Made by a program: the position numbers and the translations under genes
Shown: one piece after another, positions 14,215 to 26,080 of the stretch
How positions within the stretch are numbered: the stretch's first letter is position 1
Layout: each line of letters opens with the position of its first letter
The notes under the pieces: model-generated
Database searches by the model: none
Seen by the model: only the letters and a program-made list of their open reading frames with translations
What the model was told of the DNA's origin: nothing
Source: Gautieria morchelliformis
Lineage: Eukaryota; Basidiomycota; Agaricomycetes; Gomphales; Gomphaceae
Assembly: GCA_015179125.1 (NCBI GenBank)
Contig: WHVA01000020.1
Span: 420,834 to 484,833 of the forward strand
DNA: 64,000 nt
Direction: 5' to 3'

Positions 14215-16072
14215 GTTTAACAAACATTACTGGTATGGGGAACAAGCACATCCAAATGTTTCAATCTGATTTTCTATTTACTTATAGCCCCCTTCTCCAA
14301 GCGGCAGAGGTCTTGCTGTTGCTTCATCAAGTCATGTTCAAGATAGCACTGAGGCGGCCTCGGCACATGCTCAATGCGCTTCCTACTGCATTAGTCATTT
14401 GTTGCAAGGCTGGCACGGTGCCATTCAACCGTGGTACAGCGAAATTGACGGCGTCGTTCGTGGTGATTTGCGGGAACATGTCAGCATCGTGCTATAAAGT
14501 TTCATCAATGTACCTGGAGTGTACGATGAGGCATTATTTATCTGATAGATTTAGACACGCACTGCTTCCATTGGCCGACACCCATGTCTGCACCCCATGC
14601 TTCAATAAGTGTGCTGAACCAGGTGTCAACGCAGGTCCAATAGTCCTCCCCTTTCTTGAAACGAGCTACGCCGGACTTTTTCCGTTTTTTTGGAGTCCTT
14701 GTCCCTTGGGGCTGCAGTGTCTTATCTTCGTCTTCGGCTTCAACTTCAACCCGGTCCACAAGAACGGGGCTTTCACATGTGAAGCGCCGCTTCGAGGGTG
14801 TCATGCAGCAGTGTCAGTCGGGCATATCGGTAAGAAAGGACACCACACACCAGGAGGGCGTCGTGAACGCCGTACAGGGGGCTCATGTGTTCACCAGGCC
14901 CCCCCATCTTGTACTTGGTCGCGCTGTCAGATGTGAACTGCGCGAGGCAATCCGTCTTGGCGCCCAGGCAGCTGTCTCGGATCTGTGTGAGGCGTGTCAA
15001 TTTGAAAGGCGTTCGGGAGATGGGGTGTTAGCTCTTACATCGGCGCGCCATCCATTGCGCACACTGGAGCATATATGTTTGATGGTGGAAGTGACATATC
15101 GTTCACGTGAAGGGTTGCCATAGACATTGGTGAGAGCGAGGCGCTTCCACTCCTTTCGAACCACCGCCTGTGAGGGCGGGAGTTCGTAAGGGGTGTCAAC
15201 CGCCATTGCAAGGGGCGATATAGTCAGCAACATACCTCCACATCTAAGAAGAGTGTGACATAAGCGGTCCTATGGCTATCGTATATGAGGTCTTGCGCGA
15301 GAAGCCTGATATTGGCCTGGAATATCAGACGGGTGAGGGGGCACGCCGGGGCATCTGGATGCACACATACTGCCTGTTCTTTGTTGAGCATGAAGGAGAC
15401 CTCAAGACGCGCTTGCAGGTCATCGGTGAGAGCCGTAAGAGCCGTAATATGCGCATTTTGGCGCATCTGCTCCGCTTGAACTTGAAAGAGCAGCCCCGAG
15501 TTAGCAGGTCCTCGCGGGCCAGTCCGGCTCCTAGCTGGGTGTCGAAGGGTTATACAGAGCCAAAAGAAATGGGGGCGTTATGACGTACATGAAAAAAAAC
15601 GCATGAAAATCATCGCGTTGGGGCGTAGTGAGCGAAAAGTGGTCGGCGAGTGCATGTATCATCGACCTTTGGACGGGGATGATGCGTGGCTGGTGCGCGT
15701 CCTCGTTCTCATAATCAGACGGAGCGCGTAAAGCCGACGGAAAATCTGTCTGTTCGGACAGGCCACCTTGTTCATCCGGGGGCGTGTCAACCGTAAGGGC
15801 GGCGCGCTCTGAGGGCTTCGACGTGCTGTAAGAATTGTGGCACGCCCTGGAAGTGGAGGCTTGGCGGTACTGCACGCTGCGGCGGTGGACCTGGGTGTCC
15901 TCATGTGTGCATGCTCGACGGGCGGGGCATCTTGGCAGGCCTGACACAGCCATTGCCCCTTCCCGTCACGGTCAGAACGCCACCCTTGGGATGCGAATTC
16001 AGAGTTGGGTACATCGCACATAGCAATAATAGTCTCGCACTGGAGATCGCGCAATTTTGGGTCATCCGCCAT
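14215..16072 (-). CDS. Multi-exon hypothetical protein, probably an Agaricomycete-specific repetitive family
   Basis: The minus-strand reading starts near 16072 with MADDPKLRDLQCETIIAMCD, containing a small Cys cluster (C..C..WLCQAC). Later blocks join across typical introns: RSMIHALADHFSLTTPQRDD, MRQNAHITALTALTDDLQAR, AVVRKEWKRLALTNVYGNPS, IRDSCLGAKTDCLAQFTSDS and KKGEDYWTCVDTWFSTLIEA. The last block resembles a C-terminal segment I associate with repeated hypothetical proteins in Agaricomycetes. The early exons require at least one frame change not resolved by eye, and the C-terminal end is uncertain. No function can be assigned. Confidence 0.45.
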
Positions 16073-16569
16073 CAGGGACTGGATTTACAGTGGGACCGAT
16101 GGCAAGGCAAATGAGGCCCCACTCTTGCGTTGCAAGACCTATGGTTCGGTTCAAGGTGCATGAGTGGCAGGCTTTGGGTCACGGCGTTGCTTAAGTATGT
16201 CTCGAATTGCAGAATCGATGGTTGCTTGTCGAGTTTATTCCGTGTCACTCTCAAGACAATGATAACGCTGCGCCGAGGCAAGAATTGAACGCAAAAGTGG
16301 TCTGGCTTGCCCTCAAGCAAAGTGTCATGACGAGCTTGGGTGAAGTTGGCTGGGGCGCTGTCGACGTCCTCTTGCTGACACGGTGAGCCCGCGCGGCGCG
16401 CATGGTACGCCGAGTATGGTTTGTTTATTGTGTCATCTCATACATAGGTAAATGGCGGAATCAGTCCATTCGCCCTTTCAACGTCCAAGTGATCACTCTG
16501 TCGGGTGTGCTAAATGAAGGAGATAATCAGTCGAAACCTCAATGGGTAAAGATGCCGCGAAACACGCAC

Positions 16570-17340
16570 ATAACATGAACAACTACACCCCAACCAGAAA
16601 ATGTGTGTCTATCTACAGCATTTACTGTAAGAGTGTCTGTGATATCGTTTCGAAGAGGTCTTCGGGTCCTATAAAGATCCAGTTATCTTCGCGTCAATAA
16701 AGTGCGGGCTTAACAAGCATACACAATCCTTCCGCAATACCAAACAGCTCCGAACTGGCCGTGCCTGCAACAACAAAGTCTTTTGTGAAGTTGAGACAGC
16801 CAAGTAGGTCAGCAGCGGCAATGAATGGCTTGGAGCCGCGAGAAGGGCTACTGATGCCAGCGATGATGGGTTCGATGAAGAAGGGGCTAAACCTTTCAGA
16901 CGAGCTGGCATAAGTAATGAAGGACAAAAATAATGACAGGCACTCACCTTTTCTCTTAGAGCGTCGAGCTGATGAGATGAGCGAAAGCAGCTGGCTCAAT
17001 TTCACATTCTTCTTTGATGTTGTACATGTTGCCGCAGAAACGAAAGTGCTCGCGTCTGGAAGTGGATGGGGATTAGAATAAAAGGCATGGGGGAAATGGG
17101 TGTCTGTTCGCACAAAGTGGATACATCCGTTGCTAAACCCGAGAGGCCAATACCTTGTCGAAAGTAGCCACGTTCAAAGCTTGATTGCCCAGCCTGAGGT
17201 CGGACGCGATGGCCACACAGGTTTTCCCTGCCATGGCCATCACCAAACTACCATTATAGTCCAAAATTGACTGTGAGGTGGACCAGAGAAACAGTCAGTT
17301 CAGCGACGACATAAAGTAAGTGTAAGTGCAATCGCACCAT
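16570..17340 (-). pseudogene. PUP3: Broken copy of proteasome subunit beta type-3 (PUP3)
   Basis: Conserved beta-3 blocks appear in order on the minus strand: a lone ATG exon (17338-17340) split from [20 protein letters not shown] by a 67-nt intron, then [96 protein letters not shown] and DRHTFSGWGVVVH. Breaks: the strand between FDK and GLSG is missing near 17150, an in-frame TAA (16956-16958) replaces the codon before EKR, and a frame shift separates the last two blocks. Introns are retained, so it arose by DNA duplication, not retroposition. A working copy must exist elsewhere because PUP3 is essential. Confidence 0.8.
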
Positions 17341-18518
17341 GTTGGGGGTCAGATCGTGGACTTAATTCAGAATGATAGAAGGGGGAGAAACGCGTTCAAA
17401 GTGCGTCGACGCGTCCTCCCACTCCGGCGCTTCTGACTGCGACGCACCCTCACGCTTGCGCGCGTCTCTACCTCCCTAAATGGTTTTGAAGCATATATGC
17501 TATCTACAGTGGCAACTACTGACATCTAGGGGCCCGTGATCACAGTAAAGTACTTTTCTCCGACTACAAATCTCTGCATCATTCGCGTCTCTCGAGAACA
17601 TCATCAAATAGCCTGGGCCTGTAGTGACGCTTCTCACAAACATAAATGGGAGCCATCACATTCCTCACATAGTCCATTTATCAGGTAAGTGACATTGAAT
17701 ACCGTTGTACATGCAAGTATCTCGTTGACACTCTAATTTGTTTGTCTCTAGGAACCATCAAACACGCACAGTTAGCTGCCATAAAACATGACAGGGAAGT
17801 TATTGCCAGATACAAAGCTCGTGCAGCAGAGAAAGGCGTGTTTCTGGATATATATATGCATGCGTAGTCGCTAATATATTCTCGTGGATCCAACCGTCAG
17901 CAGCGTTGCGTATGATCAATATTTACGTCAAAGTGGAGTGGACAAGAGATAGAGGCCATTCAAGACTGAGACCCGGTGCGCTCATCCTTTCAGTCGGTAG
18001 GAAAGCCAGCAACTGTTTCCCGTGTAATACCTATATCCTCCCCTGGGCATATCATGCCTGGTTACTTGATCATGTCGAATCAAGATCAGAGAGGTATCTA
18101 TCGCTTGTTGGATCTGCACCAACATGCCAATGTATTCTATGGTACGGCCTTGAAACCAAATTTAATCATTCTTGCCACGTTTCAAGCCTTCGTGGAGGTC
18201 TAGGCATGGTGGAGGTCATGAACTTGCGCAAGGGAAAGGAGGCTGGGGCTCGGCTTCCGCCACAAGGACACACGATCTATTCGCCTTGGGCATGGGTGCA
18301 GGGCGCAATTACACCAGTTCCGTCCTTGAGCATGTACTTCTCGCCTGTTTTGTTTCGATAGAGCAACCCAAGGAAATATTGTTTCTCGGGTGTGAGATTT
18401 GCATGAATTGTACGCTTGGCAAATGGCAAGCTGCAGCGTCACAACATGCCGAAGCAACAGAATATGGTATAAAATTGGACGAACTTCGATAACCTGTAAC
18501 ATTGTTTCATGCTTTCCT
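17341..18518. other. Intergenic region, no confident gene
   Basis: About 1.2 kb. A possible two-exon remnant on the plus strand (about 17646-17867) reads AQLAAIKHDREVIARYKARA after a good GT..AG intron, but has no clear start or family. The rest shows no gene, repeat or RNA that I can support. Confidence 0.4.
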
Positions 18519-19675
18519 CTAGAAATTTGTTCCCGTACTCCACGTCTTCCAGTTCTGCAGAATTGCTTCTCTATTCTCCAAGGTAGCCATCGCGGTCTCG
18601 TGCGCGTCGTCACCAAGAGGAACACGGTAGGGTAGCCATTTCCCCTTTGCAAAGCCGTCTCCAGTCAACAGATCAACTATACGTTCGGCTCCCTTCCGTG
18701 GATCTCCATCCTGCCAGGAATCCCTCGTCAAATGTTCAAACGTGGGGGCAAGTACGGGTTCGTAATCCGGAATCTTCTCAAACGGCACGATGGGTGTCTG
18801 GGAATAGCAGTTAGCGTGGTCGCAAGCAGTGGAACCAATGACAGACGGAGAAAACTTCCGTGCGGAAGTCACCAGGCTCAATGCATGTCACGCCGATGTT
18901 GAATGGTTCGACCTCTTTGGCCAGCGTGTGACAGATAGCTCAGTGTTGAAGAAGAGTCAGCACACCTAGCGTTCAAGTACAAGTCTACATCGATTTACCG
19001 GCAAGTGCCGCCTTGGTTGACGTGTACAGTCCGACTCCTAAATGGATATGAGAGCGGTTTAGTTAACTTATTGCAAGGCAAACTGACCTGGAATGCCCAT
19101 TTCAGACCCTCGAGAACCAATCATGCCCACCACTCCCTGTTTACGTCCTCTCATGTGAGGAAGGAAAGCTCGCGTGATGTTCACTGAGAAATCAACTTCA
19201 GCTGTTCAAACAAAAACGAGATACCACTGACGTGGTCCAAATACAGTTGTCTGGTATTGTTTCAAGGTTTCTTCCGGACTGGCGCTTGCTTCTGAGAACA
19301 AGTTTGACGACGTCAAAGCTACTCAAGGACTCACGATATCTCCTCAAATGCGCCCATCTGCACATAACCGGCATTGTTGCACACAATATCCACTTGTCCG
19401 TATACTCCAATGGCTTTCTGGGCGAAAGCTTGAATATCGTCGAAAGGGGCCGCAACATCAAGAGACAATGCGGTAGCGCCTTGTGCGACGAGGTCGCTCA
19501 ATCGGCTTTCGGCGTCGCCACGACATGTCGCTATAACCTTATTGCCTCTCTTTAAAGCACCTAAACATATTTAGAGGTTACCATCCTCATCTGATGAATC
19601 GTATGATTGCGTACTGATGCATATTTCCTTTCCAAGGCCTGTGCTGCAGCCTGTGACCACCCAGACAAGAACCAT
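18519..19675 (-). CDS. Classical short-chain dehydrogenase/reductase
   Basis: It starts at 19675 with MVLVWVVTGCSTGLGKE, containing the nucleotide-binding TGxxxGxG. NNAG appears in VDIVCNNAGYVQMGAFEEIS, and the active-site pair is in VGLYTSTKAALA (YxxxK). It continues VTCIEPGDFRTEVFS and ends near ILQNWKTWSTGTNF. At least six short introns join these blocks in frame. This is an NAD(P)-dependent oxidoreductase of unknown substrate. Its start lies 193 bases from the start of the divergent CoA-transferase III gene, so the two may share a promoter and act in one catabolic route; that link is inference. Confidence 0.82.
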
Positions 19676-19868
19676 ATTCTGCCATACTAGTTGTTGTCTA
19701 AGTATTCACTAGTCGGCTTGCACTTACCGCTGTGCTGCTAAATTGGGATGATTCGGGACACGAATCTGAAGCTCGTGCTGAATCTCCGATTCAACTCGTT
19801 TTGTTTATTTTTCTAAGACGTGAAAACTCAATAGAATCTCTTACATCCAATAGTACCTTGCAGTCAGA
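19676..19868. promoter_or_regulatory. Short divergent promoter of SDR and CoA-transferase III genes
   Basis: Only 193 bases separate two divergent start codons, so both promoters must lie here. No specific binding site was identified by eye. Confidence 0.45.
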
Positions 19869-21511
19869 ATGTCTCTAATGACGACCCCGCTCTCCAACAC
19901 CAAGGTTGTCGAGGTATGTGGAAACGTCGCTTAACTCCAGTGCACTTCTTCAATTATATTCCCTCAAAACATCTAGTTTGCCGGCCTTGCTCCCGGTCCC
20001 TTCTGTGGTGCACTATGCTTCTGATTTTTGGGTTCTCTTAAGTATCTGCTTATGGCAATTGATTGAAACAGGACTCTTCCTGGCTGACTGGGGAGCCTCT
20101 GTCACCCGCATCGACAGACCAGGACAGGCTGCACCCGCGGCATCGAGAGACCTTTTGGCTCGTGGAAAACGGTCAATTGCCGTGAACCTTAAAGCTCGGG
20201 GAGGCACGGAACTCTTGAAGAAACTGATAGCACAAGCGGATGTGCTTATCGATCCCTTCCGCCCAGGCGTTCTTGAAAGGCTTGGGCTAGGACCCGATGT
20301 GTTTCTCGGGGAGCATGGTCTGAACCCGAAACTGATATATACCCGTGTCGTTGGGCAAGTCATGTCCTCGGGCCACGCATTATATTGGTCATATGTATTG
20401 ACAATTGTGACTAGATTCTCGCCCAGTGGACATCATAAAGACATGGCAGGTTAGAAACTGACCTTCGTCATTAAAACTTATTTTAATTACATTCTAGGGC
20501 ATGACTTGAACTACCTCGCTATCAGTGGTGTCCTTTCCGTGGGTCCACTCCATGCGCTTGAGTTTTTCTTGTTCACGTCTGAAACAAGATGATGCCCCCT
20601 TCACGCTCCGATGGCCGACCCTCTTTCCCTATCAACCTCCTTGCTGATTTCGCCGGCGGTGGTCTGATGGCTGCAACTGGCGTCTTGCTTGCCCTTTTAG
20701 AGCGTCACCGTAGCGGACTTGGCCAGGTGGTGGAAACCGACATGGTGTATAAAATCAACCCCCACACTCTTATGACTGACTTATCTCTCAAACCTTAGGT
20801 TTCTGGAGCACGATACGTGTCAACTTTCCCCCTGATTCACCATGCTCTCCATAGTCCTCTTTTCTCGAACCCAGCAGGGGGTAACCCACTGGATGGAGGC
20901 GCACCATACTACGGCGTGTATCGCTGTAAAGATGACGGTTGGTTTTCTGTAGGAGCTTTGGAGCCCCAATTCTTCGCAAAGCTTCTGGAAGGCCTTCTCG
21001 CCGCACTCCCCACTGACTTTAATGTGCCGAATTTAAAGCATGGTCCGTTTTGGAGGCCAACGCCGCAAAAACAGCTTGTTGAGGAAGAATGGGCTGATAT
21101 GCGAGCCTTTTTCGAAGCTGTATTCCTGACAAAGACCCGAGATCAATGGACAGAGGTTTTTGATGGTCAGTGGAATTAATGTGCCACATATTGACCAACT
21201 GACTTTTCCGACGACTGCCAGGCAAGGATGCCTGCGCTGTACCGGTGCTCACTCCGGCTGAAGCCGCCGCCCACTCTACCACACACTCTCCCATTCCACA
21301 TCCGCACCCAAGTTTGTCGCGCACTCCCGCTCCTGCCTCTGTCCCAGAAAGCGCTGCCTCTCAGACGCTTAATACGGCATTTTCAGTGGATCCTGGCACG
21401 CACACTGATGAGATCCTACGCGATCTCGGTGTTTCACATGACGAACAGCAGAGACTCATAGAAGAAGGTGTGATTGGCAACGCTAGGAAAACACCCGCCG
21501 GGGCATTATAA
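19869..21511 (+). CDS. CoA-transferase family III (CaiB/BaiF), alpha-methylacyl-CoA racemase-like
   Basis: Eight exons: 19869-19913, 19977-20007, 20072-20354, 20415-20449, 20498-20538, 20589-20744, 20799-21165 and 21222-21511. Family blocks: [60 protein letters not shown] (with the catalytic-Asp region GHDxNY of racemases), [20 protein letters not shown] and [20 protein letters not shown]. The C-terminus carries a His/Pro/Ser-rich insert before [22 protein letters not shown]-type enzymes invert 2-methyl-branched acyl-CoAs before beta-oxidation. A racemase role is the best guess, but other family III CoA-transferases cannot be excluded. The third intron uses a GC donor (GCAAGT at 20355). Confidence 0.85.
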
Positions 21512-22442
21512 GGCCCTTATACGCATATCAAGCATTAGACCACCTCCATGTACGGATGGATTTATTGTGTACCGCTGTTTGAATTCAAAGCGTATATTGG
21601 CTTCCACCCCGCAGGATATTTGCTCCTCTCTCACAGTGTTCAACAATTTCTTCCTCCGAATCCCCGCTAGGTATTAATACCCAATGAATTGCGCAGGGGA
21701 GTCGTTTCTGGGAGCATTGAGACATCTCACACAATTCGCGCAGAGGACTGTTCTAAAGCTCCGGGTTCCGAAGCGCCACCAAGTGCCTTGCCCCTACGAT
21801 GTTCCCGGTCTATCTATCTCAAAAGGGCTCTATGTTTGTTTACCAGCTCGTCTGTGAGACACCGTGGATTTTATTCGATGATTCACGCCCCAATCACAAG
21901 ACAACAACGCACCGGTTCCCATTACGAGTAAGGACGATGAAGCTGTGGGTGTGTTACATCTGGTTACATGGTTATACTGCTGGTTGTGAACTGGGGTCAT
22001 CTAAAGGCGAGTTCGACCACTCTTAAGTTGCAGACGGCATATCGACTGGAAGTGGGGGAAGGATACTCGGAGGCCTACCACCACCATTCGCAATGCCAGC
22101 AAGTCGTCTGCATATGCTTGGCGCTACACAAAAAGCGTGCTTTTAACGAATAACGTGGCAGTGGAACCTTGATCTGAGCCTTGAGAAGACAGCCCGGCTC
22201 ACGGAGTTTGATCGATTGATCATTCTGACATGTAGGTGTGGGCGCGGTCTAACCTATATGCATCTAGGAGATATCCAGCTGCCAGTGACAATACCCACGA
22301 GTGGCATCCGCCGTCGCCCTTGGCTACACACGTACTTCACAACTTCAAGTACGTCACGTGTAGCCGTCCGGCTTTGTCATCAGTGGTCTTTCTGCCCGAT
22401 GTCTCCTAGCAAGTCTTTTGAGCAACTACCAGTACTACCACA
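21512..22442. other. Intergenic region with an imperfect palindrome
   Basis: About 930 bases with no gene. An imperfect palindrome at 22322-22365 ends in CACGTG (22355-22360), about 80 bases upstream of the PhoD-like start. Nothing else was recognised. Confidence 0.5.
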
Positions 22443-24653
22443 ATGTCGTTCAGTGTTATCTGCGGTCCTCTTATAAGGTGAAATTTTTCTGTTTACATTC
22501 AGCCATTAATATTTAATCATTAACCCGGATTACTAACAAATTGCCGCACTCGAATAGATACACTTACATCGATCATGCGACAGGGGTTTGGAACGGTTCA
22601 TTGCTCATTGTCCTGGCCGATGAAATTTCACCCTCGGCGATTCAACTCACATATGATGCTGCTCAAATGCGTTCTCATCCCAGGAATATATTACATGAAC
22701 GCGGGCACTCGTTTTGGAGATATTCCCTGGCGGTGCAACTTCAGTCTGAAGAACAGCAAGTCGAATACACCATTTATAACCTACCCGTGCATGGCTCCTT
22801 CAGCGTACCTGGAAATGACCAGAATATGCGCATCATGTTTCATTCTTGTAATGGTTTTTCTGTAAAAATACCTGCTGATCAGTTTGCTGGACCCGCGCTG
22901 TGGAATGACGTGAGTCAACGAGGGAACCATGTCTTCTCTTACTGAACGTTTTTCAGGTTCTTCGTGGCAAGTTCAATTTTTGTCCAACTTCCATCTTCTG
23001 TGCCAACCTTTGTGCCAGTGCATGCCGAGCATCCTTTTCATGTCATGATTGGTAAGCCTTTCACCCACTTTTAAATCCTTCGTACCTGCTAAGTGTTTCA
23101 ATTCCAGGTGGCGGTGACCAAATTTATTCCGACCGTATCTGTGTTGAAGGACCCCTTCGAGCTTGGGCAGATGACCCCAAGCCAAGTCGTCGGGCCAAGA
23201 CATTATTTACTTCAGAGCTGTCTCGCCAGCTTGACGAGTGGTATTTTAAAAATTATGTTACCTGGTTCAACACTAGTCCCTTCCGGGAGGCTAGCGCCAC
23301 CATTCCGAGCTTACAACTCTGGGACGACCACGAGTGAGTCTACCGTGCGGCAAGATGGCTTCAGCCCCTTATCTTTTCATAGCATTATAGATGGATATGG
23401 ATCGTATCAAGACCGATTCATGCGTACGCCTGTCTTCCTCGGCATTGGAAAGGCGGCCCACAAATACTATTTGCTCTTTCAACAGCATACGTCACCATCT
23501 GACATTGAAGAGGCACCTGACCCATCTTTTGTCCTCGGTAAACGTCCCGGACCTTACATTCAGTCACTCTCCGTTTCGCTATGCACAACACTGGGCCCGC
23601 GGACCGTGTTCTTTGGTCTAGAAAGTCGCGTCGAGCGGACGCGTACGCGCGTTTGTTATGAGTCGACATACGACGCTATGTTTTCTCGTCTTGACGCACA
23701 AGTTATTAGGGGTCACACGAGGCATCTTATCCTACTCCTTGGCGTTCCAATAGCTTATCCTAGACTGGTATGGCTAGAAGGCATCCTAGGTAGTAGGATG
23801 ATCAGTGCGCCCTTTAAGTTAGGCTACAAACTGTTCGGCGTAGGCGGTGGACTCTTCAACAAATTTGACGGGTCCTCCGAGCTTTTAGACGACTTGAACG
23901 ACCATTGTATGTGCCCGTTGTTCATGGGTCTAGTCCGCTGACACTGGGTCAACCAGGGTGTGCGGTAACCCACAAACGTGAGCGCAACACCCTCATAGAG
24001 CGTTTGCAAGATTTTGCGGCCGAGAAGCAGATTCGCATCACTATCCTCAGTGGTGATGTTCACCTTGCAGCTGTCGGTCGGTTCTTCTCTGCTCCTAGGC
24101 TTAAAATTCCACAGGTAGTAGCCCCTGCGCCGTACAGCCCCGCTCGTCCACTGATCCACATCTGCAGAATAAAGACCCCCGATACATGGTAAACGTGATA
24201 TCTTCAGCCATTACGAATGCGCCACCGCCGAACGCCGTCGCCAATCTCTTGCATAGGCGCAACCGCGTGCATCTCTTGAACTGGCACACGCATGAGAACC
24301 TCATGGCACTGTTCCGTGAGGACCCTCAGGGCAACCGGCGTAAGAACTCATCTACCATGCCTGCACGCAACTATGCTATCATAACCGAGCACGCTGGTCT
24401 CGAGGCAGCCCAACGGTCCACCATACATGGGCATTTGAATGGTGAACCAGGCCTTAACTGCCATCAGGACATGAAGATTGCGAAAGAGGAGATGGGAGGA
24501 ACATTGCAGCAGAACGTTTCTGCGGCTGCTCCCGGTGATGGGACGACGCGCCCATTTGCATTGGATGTCGCTTTCAGGGTGGAGGTTGACTCGAAAGACC
24601 CTGAAGGGAGAACAAAGGCATATGGGTTCTCTATTCCACCGTTGGAGGTGTAA
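22443..24653 (+). CDS. PhoD-like metallophosphatase
   Basis: Exons: 22443-22477, 22558-22909, 22957-22966, 23019-23051, 23108-23333, 23383-23906, 23957-24114 and 24168-24653. Start MSFSVICGPLIRYTYIDHA. Metal-site blocks are FHVMIGGGDQIYSDRICVEG, LQLWDDHDIIDGYGSYQDRF and TILSGDVHLAAVGRFFS, as in PhoD-like fungal phosphatases. The C-terminus holds NVISSAITNAPPPNAVANLL and LLNWHTHENLMALF. The product hydrolyses phosphoesters or phosphodiesters by family; the substrate is unknown and I see no clear signal peptide. The third exon is only 10 nt, and its following intron uses a GC donor. Both are needed to keep WNDVLRVHAEHPFHVMIGGG in frame. Confidence 0.85.
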
Positions 24654-24847
24654 CGTCAAACCTTACTATTCACTTACCATGCGCTGATCAGCGTTGTACT
24701 CCATAATTTACTGACTTATTGGGAGACGTGTGTAGCGGTATCATTTTTCCATTACTATAATATATATGGTTCTCGCACCTGGATAAATTCCTTCCCGATC
24801 CACATCACACCCTGCTCCAAGGTCATACCGACGCGTCCGCATATATT

Positions 24848-26080
24848 TCACCTGGCTTTCATACCATCCCACCTCCTCCGCTTCGCTTCTTCTTTCCAAT
24901 TTTCAGGTGCCTGGCTGTCTGGGTGGGAGGTTTGTACTGATGATCCCAAGCCTGCTCTAGAAGCATTCGAAGAAAGGTGGAGAGGTTCGAGGAGTCCGAT
25001 GTCGGGATCTTCTCCCAGTGTCATGCCTGGGTTCCATCCTTGAAGTTGTAACAGCCTATGCCCAATGTTACTCGAGGGTACAGGTGGTGGTGGTGTGGGG
25101 GGCGGTGGTGATGAAGCGCGGGGAGTAGGAGGAACAAGGGCTGGCTCAGAGTCCGTACGGGTAGGTGTTGGGAGGGAAGGTAGTCGAGGTTCGGGATGAA
25201 GCTCTCTGCGACGAGCAGAGCGATCCTTATAGGCTACGTTGGACCCAGATGGCAGGGCACTAGGAAGCGCGTGACGAGACAACAAACTGCTTTTTAACTT
25301 TGCCATTGTTTTCTTTGCATCCCGTTCTCCACCGTCTGTCACGTACTTCCGTTTGCGGGACTGTTCGTCGCTGGGAGCATTGCTTCTCGCACCGGCGCGT
25401 GTAGAGAAGAGAGGTATTTCTGCGTCACCCTCGATTGTACAGTCGGGACATGGTCGCCCAGTGAGATGCTCGTGAACCAAAAACGTTGTTCCGCCAATTG
25501 TAATCTCATCATGGTGTCTTAGAACCTTTGGCATGCTTGCTTTGCGTGGCTCCGACAGTCTAGTCCCAGGCGTTGTTTGAGAAGCAGTGGCAGATGTGGA
25601 AGGATCGCGCGCCGAACGTACATAAGTCCCATGCATAGAACCCATATCCACAATACCCCACTCTCGTCGCGAGCCATCCCAGTATATAGATGCGTGGAAT
25701 TTAGAGACTGCCATCTCCTTTAACCGGACTCTCGCTGAAGTCGTTACGTCCCGACCGATAGAAACCTCCGTATGACCATCCAGTGCGGCAACACGCCTCG
25801 ATCTTGCAAGCACAGTGGAACGGAGCGCAATGAGACGGAATATTGTTGTTATGTTTGTGGCAGATGCTGCAGGAGGTGATAATGAAGATCTGCGGGGTTG
25901 TGGGGCATACTGGCTGACCTCGTTGCCGCCAGGGTACTCGAAAGCTGGGTTGTAATCATCGACAGGTCCAATTTCACCTTCTTCCGCCTCCTCATCAAAC
26001 ATGACAGGACTATCCATCGTGGTCGAGTGCGTGCGCCAAATTTTTAACCTCCGACCAACGCGTATGAATTTGCCTGCCAT
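24848..26080 (-). CDS. FHA and G-patch domain protein
   Basis: A single uninterrupted frame of about 410 aa. The start MAGKFIRVGRRLKIW (26080) or MDSPVMFDEEAEEGEIG (26017) is possible; the open frame extends to 26104. The FHA core reads VSIGRDVTTSARVRLKE and VSKFHASIYWDG, with the GR..S..H phosphopeptide-binding pattern, then MGSMHGTYVRS. A Pro-rich linker precedes a G-patch-like end (GHRLLQLQGWNPGMTLG and later ASRAGLGSS). This order resembles AGGF1-type proteins linked to RNA processing. The absence of introns is unusual here. It is divergent from the DUF3445 gene. Confidence 0.78.
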   Translation of the reverse strand: MAGKFIRVGRRLKIWRTHSTTMDSPVMFDEEAEEGEIGPVDDYNPAFEYPGGNEVSQYAPQPRRSSLSPPAASATNITTIFRLIALRSTVLARSRRVAALDGHTEVSIGRDVTTSARVRLKEMAVSKFHASIYWDGSRREWGIVDMGSMHGTYVRSARDPSTSATASQTTPGTRLSEPRKASMPKVLRHHDEITIGGTTFLVHEHLTGRPCPDCTIEGDAEIPLFSTRAGARSNAPSDEQSRKRKYVTDGGERDAKKTMAKLKSSLLSRHALPSALPSGSNVAYKDRSARRRELHPEPRLPSLPTPTRTDSEPALVPPTPRASSPPPPTPPPPVPSSNIGHRLLQLQGWNPGMTLGEDPDIGLLEPLHLSSNASRAGLGSSVQTSHPDSQAPENWKEEAKRRRWDGMKAR

